Both the position numbers and the translations under genes were made by a program. Of a stretch of 45,292 bases of DNA, positions 43,802 through 45,292 are shown in pieces; positions within the stretch are counted from its first letter, which is position 1, and every line of letters starts with the position of its first letter. The stretch is from Butyricimonas sp. Marseille-P3923 (lineage in GTDB: Bacteria > Bacteroidota > Bacteroidia > Bacteroidales > Marinifilaceae), in assembly GCF_900184685.1 (NCBI RefSeq), contig NZ_FXXL01000002.1, positions 1-45,292 of the forward strand. The letters run 5' to 3'. Under the pieces are notes generated by a model. The model was not told the DNA's origin. It was given only the letters and a program-made list of their open reading frames with translations, and did no database searches.

Positions 43802-44839
43802 ATGGCTTCTCTGGATAAACAAAATGTTACAGGCTCGTACGCGTTAACGGGTTTGTTCACGCTGGCTTTGCGTTTGGTGGTAGGTTGGACTTATTTTTCG
43901 GCCTTTTGGCGTCGTTTGGTACTGGAAAACAAATTGATACCCGATACCGCCGGGTATATCGGAGAAAAGTTTAATCACTTTCTCCCGAATTCGATAGGTA
44001 TAAAATCCGTTATCGAATACTTGGTTACTCACCCGGAATTGTTATGGTGGGCGATGGTTGTTTTCACGTTGGTGGAATGTATTGTGGGATTGTCTTTTAT
44101 GCTCGGGTTCTTTACACGTCTGATGAGTGTGGGAGTGATGGCGTTGGCAGGAGGTATTCTACTCGGTTCCGGTTGGTTGGGAACCACGTGTCTGGATGAA
44201 TGGCAAATCGGAATACTTGGTGTTGCGGCGGGATTCACGATTTTCTTGTCCGGGGGAGGGCGATATTCGGCGGATCACTTTCTACTCTCCCAAATAACGT
44301 GGTTACGTGATCGCCAATGGTCGCGATGGTTGACTTCCGGTGACTTGCCGTTATCTGTAAAACAAGTGAATCGAGTGGTCATGGTTGGTTCTGTCGCCAT
44401 CCTGTTCTTGACGCTCTTCACGAATCAGGTTTTTCATAATGGTGTTTGGGGACCTTTACACAATAAATCTGTGAAACCGAAGATTGAAATTTCTGATGCA
44501 AGTATCAAACAAGGGGAATTGCAGTTTACGGTCTATCGGGTAGAGGGGGTTGATGTGTACGGCTCATTCTTGATCGGGATTACGCTAAAAGATACAGCGG
44601 GAAATATTGTGTTTGATAAAAATGGGGAAGAGTTGTCCCGTTTCCCGGGAACAGGCATTCAAAACAAGTACGTCGCGAAGGTGCAGCCCGGCAAGCATAG
44701 TCTGGTGCTCCCTTTGGGGGGAAAGGCGGAGTTGACGATCCGGGATGAGGCTATCACGGGATTACCTGTCGGAAAATACGAGTTAATCCTTACAGATATA
44801 AGCGGTATCACTTGGAATCAGGATGTTTTTGTGAAATAA
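43802..44839 (+). CDS. DoxD/DoxA-type (TQO small subunit) membrane protein
   Basis: 345 aa. The N-terminal half has about four helices of the DoxX/DoxD type (for example LRLVVGWTYFSAFWRR near 22-40), and the C-terminal part (about 215-345) is a soluble beta-rich domain like the DoxA part of thiosulfate:quinone oxidoreductase. Bacteroidetes often fuse the two. It may pass electrons from a reduced sulfur compound to quinone; this is known only for archaeal TQO. Shares an operon with the MarR regulator and the DUF6132 protein. Confidence 0.78.
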   Translation: MASLDKQNVTGSYALTGLFTLALRLVVGWTYFSAFWRRLVLENKLIPDTAGYIGEKFNHFLPNSIGIKSVIEYLVTHPELLWWAMVVFTLVECIVGLSFMLGFFTRLMSVGVMALAGGILLGSGWLGTTCLDEWQIGILGVAAGFTIFLSGGGRYSADHFLLSQITWLRDRQWSRWLTSGDLPLSVKQVNRVVMVGSVAILFLTLFTNQVFHNGVWGPLHNKSVKPKIEISDASIKQGELQFTVYRVEGVDVYGSFLIGITLKDTAGNIVFDKNGEELSRFPGTGIQNKYVAKVQPGKHSLVLPLGGKAELTIRDEAITGLPVGKYELILTDISGITWNQDVFVK

Positions 44840-44861
44840 GGAAGATTCTTTGATATAACTT

Positions 44862-45020
44862 TTAAGAGGTCGACCGGGAAGTAAAATTCTCGGTCGTTTC
44901 TTTTTTAGTTTCTTGTGTAGCTGTTTTTTTTACTGTTTTGCCGGTGATATTCAACCGTGAAGTCATGCGGGCAAGACGTTCATGTAATTTGTGTGACCAA
45001 TAAGAGGACCCAATATAATC
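44862..45020 (-). pseudogene. Possible C-terminal remnant of an unidentified gene
   Basis: A minus-strand open frame of 52 residues ends at 44862 and is closed upstream by a stop at 45021-45023. Its composition (SSYWSHKLHERLARM, then a Lys/Thr-rich end) looks like the C terminus of a real protein, such as a recombinase or transposase, but I cannot place it. There is no good start codon near the left limit. It overlaps the terminator of the doxD operon, so it may also be chance. Confidence 0.25.
44871..44907 (+). terminator. Terminator after the doxD gene
   Basis: CGACCGGGA (44871-44879) pairs with TCTCGGTCG (44888-44896) over 9 bp with one G-U pair and an 8-base loop, followed by TTTCTTTTTT. 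Confidence 0.85.
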
Positions 45021-45183
45021 CTACCGAAGAACTAGGGTAATCAGTACATGGGGCTGTGTTTGCTATCGTGCATCTTCGGTGTTTCTATATGGAAAATAAT
45101 AGGATGTACGGGGTATGAACGGAGGAAGACCGGAGATGGGGTATGATTACGGTATTACTTGGATATGTATTACCCTGAAAAAA

Positions 45184-45206
45184 GTTTACTGTAAACCATA
45201 GTAAAC
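45184..45206. promoter_or_regulatory. Repeated GTAAAC half-sites before the last gene
   Basis: GTTTAC-T-GTAAAC (45184-45196) is a perfect inverted repeat, and a third GTAAAC follows at 45201-45206, three bases ahead of the ATG at 45209. Three half-sites so close to the start suggest an operator for autoregulation. No TAnnTTTG box is seen in the 250 bases before it. Confidence 0.4.
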
Positions 45207-45208
45207 CA

Positions 45209-45292
45209 ATGTCAGAATTAGCAAAAATTATCAAACATCGTCATTTCCCCGTTCGGGTAAAATTGTCGGCAGTTCGTGATCGTTTGATCGAG
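45209..45292 (+). CDS. Start of an unidentified gene, cut by the window end
   Basis: An ATG opens a frame of 28 codons that is still open at the last base (MSELAKIIKHRHFPVRVKL and on). It is basic and hydrophilic, with no signal peptide. Too little is present to name a family. Confidence 0.4.
   Translation, partial: MSELAKIIKHRHFPVRVKLSAVRDRLIE

Noticed and set aside
1-45292. CRISPR array or complete insertion sequence
   Set aside because: No regularly spaced repeats with unique spacers and no transposase gene with terminal inverted repeats were seen.

Overview
This 45.3 kb window looks like chromosomal DNA from an anaerobic member of the Bacteroidales. The signs are promoters of the Bacteroidetes type (TTG, a spacer of 20-21, then TAnnTTTG), starts that mostly lack Shine-Dalgarno sequences, SusC-like outer-membrane barrel and lipoprotein genes, and a capsule locus opened by an UpxY-type NusG paralogue. 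A crotonase/3-hydroxybutyryl-CoA dehydrogenase pair would suit a butyrate producer such as the Odoribacter/Butyricimonas group; that placement is inference.

Layout. (1) 1-270: the end of an rRNA operon (5S rRNA, a CAT-anticodon tRNA, terminator). (2) 348-7263: a glycerol-3-phosphate unit, with a divergent DeoR/GlpR-type repressor, then GlpD, GlpT, a lipoprotein GlpQ and an OprP-like porin. (3) 7295-12294: housekeeping genes, namely a TPR protein, a MarC-family protein, crotonase plus HBDH, and an outer-membrane barrel on the minus strand. (4) 12295-43100: one long plus-strand capsule/exopolysaccharide locus, with a leader, UpxY and an UpxZ-like protein, 27 internal genes, then Wza-Wzc-CpsB and a strong terminator. 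(5) 43132-44907: a MarR-controlled DUF6132/MarR/DoxD operon with a palindromic operator. (6) The right edge holds a possible coding remnant and the start of a gene cut by the window.

The capsule locus is the notable part. It has Wzx, Wzy and a PglC-type initiating transferase, but only one other recognisable glycosyltransferase (WecF-like). It has two sugar 4-aminotransferases (WecE/VioA-like and PglE-like). Between 22.7 and 31.4 kb sits a nearly self-contained acyl assembly line: two KAS III enzymes with intact Cys-His-Asn triads, a FabD-like acyltransferase, three small acyl carrier proteins, three FabG-like reductases and an adenylate-forming ligase. No dehydratase or enoyl reductase is visible. 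Around it are two ATP-grasp ligases, two divergent PLP-fold proteins, three acyltransferase-like proteins (two GNAT, one FemAB-like), a deacetylase, a metallo-beta-lactamase-fold hydrolase and a serine beta-lactamase-like protein. My reading is that this locus builds a short repeat unit, perhaps a disaccharide of 4-amino-4,6-dideoxy sugars, whose amino groups carry beta-hydroxyacyl and possibly aminoacyl groups made on site. Several steps (RmlB, a PglF-type dehydratase, PglD) are missing and would have to come from elsewhere in the genome.
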